This document shows, piece after piece, positions 63,133 through 64,000 of a DNA stretch of 64,000 nucleotides (position 1 is the first letter of the stretch; the number at the start of each line of letters is the position of its first letter). Origin of the DNA: Sphingomonas sp. PP-F2F-A104-K0414. Lineage in GTDB: Bacteria > Pseudomonadota > Alphaproteobacteria > Sphingomonadales > Sphingomonadaceae. The translations under genes were made by a program, and so were the position numbers. The notes under the pieces are model-generated. The model saw nothing but the letters and a program-made list of their open reading frames with translations. It was not told the origin of the DNA and did not search any database. The stretch is taken from contig NZ_SLYD01000004.1 of the NCBI RefSeq assembly GCF_004340945.1, positions 186,001-250,000 on the forward strand. The letters run 5' to 3'.

Positions 63133-64000
63133 ATGATCGACCCCGTCCAACTGACCCAGGCGCTGTTGCGCGCGGATAGCGTAACGCCCGCGCGGGGAAC
63201 CGTGTTCGACGTGCTGGAGGCGGCGCTCGTGCCAATCGGCTTCGCGGTCGACCGGTTCGTCGTCGGTAAAGCGCCTGACGGCCCGGTAGAGAATTTGCTC
63301 GCCACACGCGGCGCGGGGCCGCGTCATCTGGCGTTTGCCGGGCATGTCGACGTTGTTCCGCCCGGTGAGGGCTGGACCGGATCGCCCTGGTCCGGCGAGG
63401 TCCGCGGCGGACTGCTGTACGGACGCGGTGCGGTCGACATGAAGGGCGCGGTCGCCGCATTCGCCGCCGCCGCCAGCCGCAGCGATGCGGGAACGCTGTC
63501 GCTGATCATTACCGGCGACGAAGAGGGCCCTGCGACCTATGGCACCGTCGCGCTAATGGAGCGGATGGCCGCGCGCGGGATCGTCCCCGACCTGTGCCTC
63601 GTTGGCGAACCGACCTCGACCGCACGGCTTGGCGACATGGTGAAGATCGGGCGGCGCGGCTCGGTGAACATCTGGATCGACGTCCCGGGGCGCCAAGGCC
63701 ATGTCGCCTATCCGCATCTCGCCGACAACCCGATCCCGCGGCTGATCGCGATCCTCGCGGAGATTGACGCCGTGGTGCTCGACCAGGGTACCGACTGGTT
63801 CCAACCATCGAACATCGAAGTCACCGACATCACCGTCGGCAACCCAGCGCACAACGTCATCCCGGCCAAGGCGATGGCGCGGCTGAGCATCCGGTTCAAC
63901 GACCGCCACCGTGGCGCGGATCTGATCGACCGCATCCGCGCAATCGCCGAGCGTCATGCGCCGGGTACGGTCGTGACAGGCAAGGTATCCGGCGAGGCGT
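63133..64000 (+). CDS. dapE: Succinyl-diaminopimelate desuccinylase, 3' end outside the window
   Basis: DapE removes succinate from N-succinyl-LL-diaminopimelate in the lysine/DAP pathway that feeds MurE. The visible ~289 residues begin MIDPVQLTQALLRADSVTPA. They contain the M20 zinc-site motifs FAGHVDVVPPGEGW, YGRGAVDMKG, TGDEEGPATYG and VGEPTS, then IKVGRRGS-like IGRRGSVNIW and the dimerisation-domain GHVAYPHLADNP. GGGAGGACAAG precedes the ATG. The end is cut by the window edge. Confidence 0.93.
   Translation, partial: MIDPVQLTQALLRADSVTPARGTVFDVLEAALVPIGFAVDRFVVGKAPDGPVENLLATRGAGPRHLAFAGHVDVVPPGEGWTGSPWSGEVRGGLLYGRGAVDMKGAVAAFAAAASRSDAGTLSLIITGDEEGPATYGTVALMERMAARGIVPDLCLVGEPTSTARLGDMVKIGRRGSVNIWIDVPGRQGHVAYPHLADNPIPRLIAILAEIDAVVLDQGTDWFQPSNIEVTDITVGNPAHNVIPAKAMARLSIRFNDRHRGADLIDRIRAIAERHAPGTVVTGKVSGEA

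Overview
This is a 64-kb piece of a high-GC alphaproteobacterial chromosome, most likely Sphingomonas or a close sphingomonad. Supporting signs are the complete dcw cluster in alphaproteobacterial order, an NDUFA12-type complex I accessory gene, SPOR-domain genes beside argS and dgt, a pyruvate dehydrogenase E2 / thioesterase / E3 grouping, and many GC-rich intergenic palindromes. No phage, IS transposase or CRISPR array is visible.

Layout. 1-5.9 kb (mostly minus): the end of an argS-SPOR pair, a DUF1501/DUF1800 pair and a divergent small secreted protein. 6.0-9.4 kb (minus): dGTPase overlapping a TPR-SPOR envelope protein. 9.7-28.8 kb (minus): the entire division and cell-wall cluster, read as mraZ-rsmH-ftsL-ftsI-murE-murF-mraY-murD-ftsW-murG-murC-murB-ddl-ftsQ-ftsA-ftsZ. 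Most junctions are 4-base ATGA/GTGA overlaps, so translation is probably coupled throughout. 28.8-36.4 kb: mixed housekeeping genes (cysK, aat, an orphan ParA, NDUFA12, DUF2155, DUF192, a double cold-shock protein, recX). 36.4-43.5 kb: a fatty acyl-AMP ligase, a GGDEF-EAL protein, an M28 peptidase, a PAS-wHTH regulator and a universal stress protein. 43.6-47.1 kb: PDH E2, a small membrane protein, a YciA-like thioesterase and E3. 47.5-48.9 kb: a polytopic GT-C-like protein. 49.6-55.2 kb: a tightly overlapped six-gene operon (three glycosyltransferases, an acyl-CoA dehydrogenase-like protein, a PIG-L deacetylase and a NodS-like methyltransferase). 55.3-64 kb: tRNA-Leu(CAA), a comM gene with an in-frame stop, then rpmH-rnpA-yidD-yidC-yihA, an S41 protease lipoprotein, a GST and the start of dapE.

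The most unusual structural feature is a set of GC-rich palindromic elements. They lie between genes, but several also lie in frame inside essential genes: murB at both ends, murD internally and rnpA at its 3' end. At the murE-murF junction one supplies the apparent ribosome-binding site of murF. The 49.6-55.2 kb operon is the best candidate for an uncharacterised biosynthetic system. Its chemistry (glycosyl transfer, N-deacetylation, methylation, acyl oxidation) resembles lipochito-oligosaccharide or GT4/PIG-L thiol pathways, but the product cannot be read from sequence. Other points of note are a premature stop in comM, an rnpA reading frame with no ordinary start codon downstream of rpmH, and a 10-bp-phased GGGA array upstream of mraZ.

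All start sites were chosen by eye from ribosome-binding sites, overlaps and family N-termini. Function calls rest on motif recognition without database searches.
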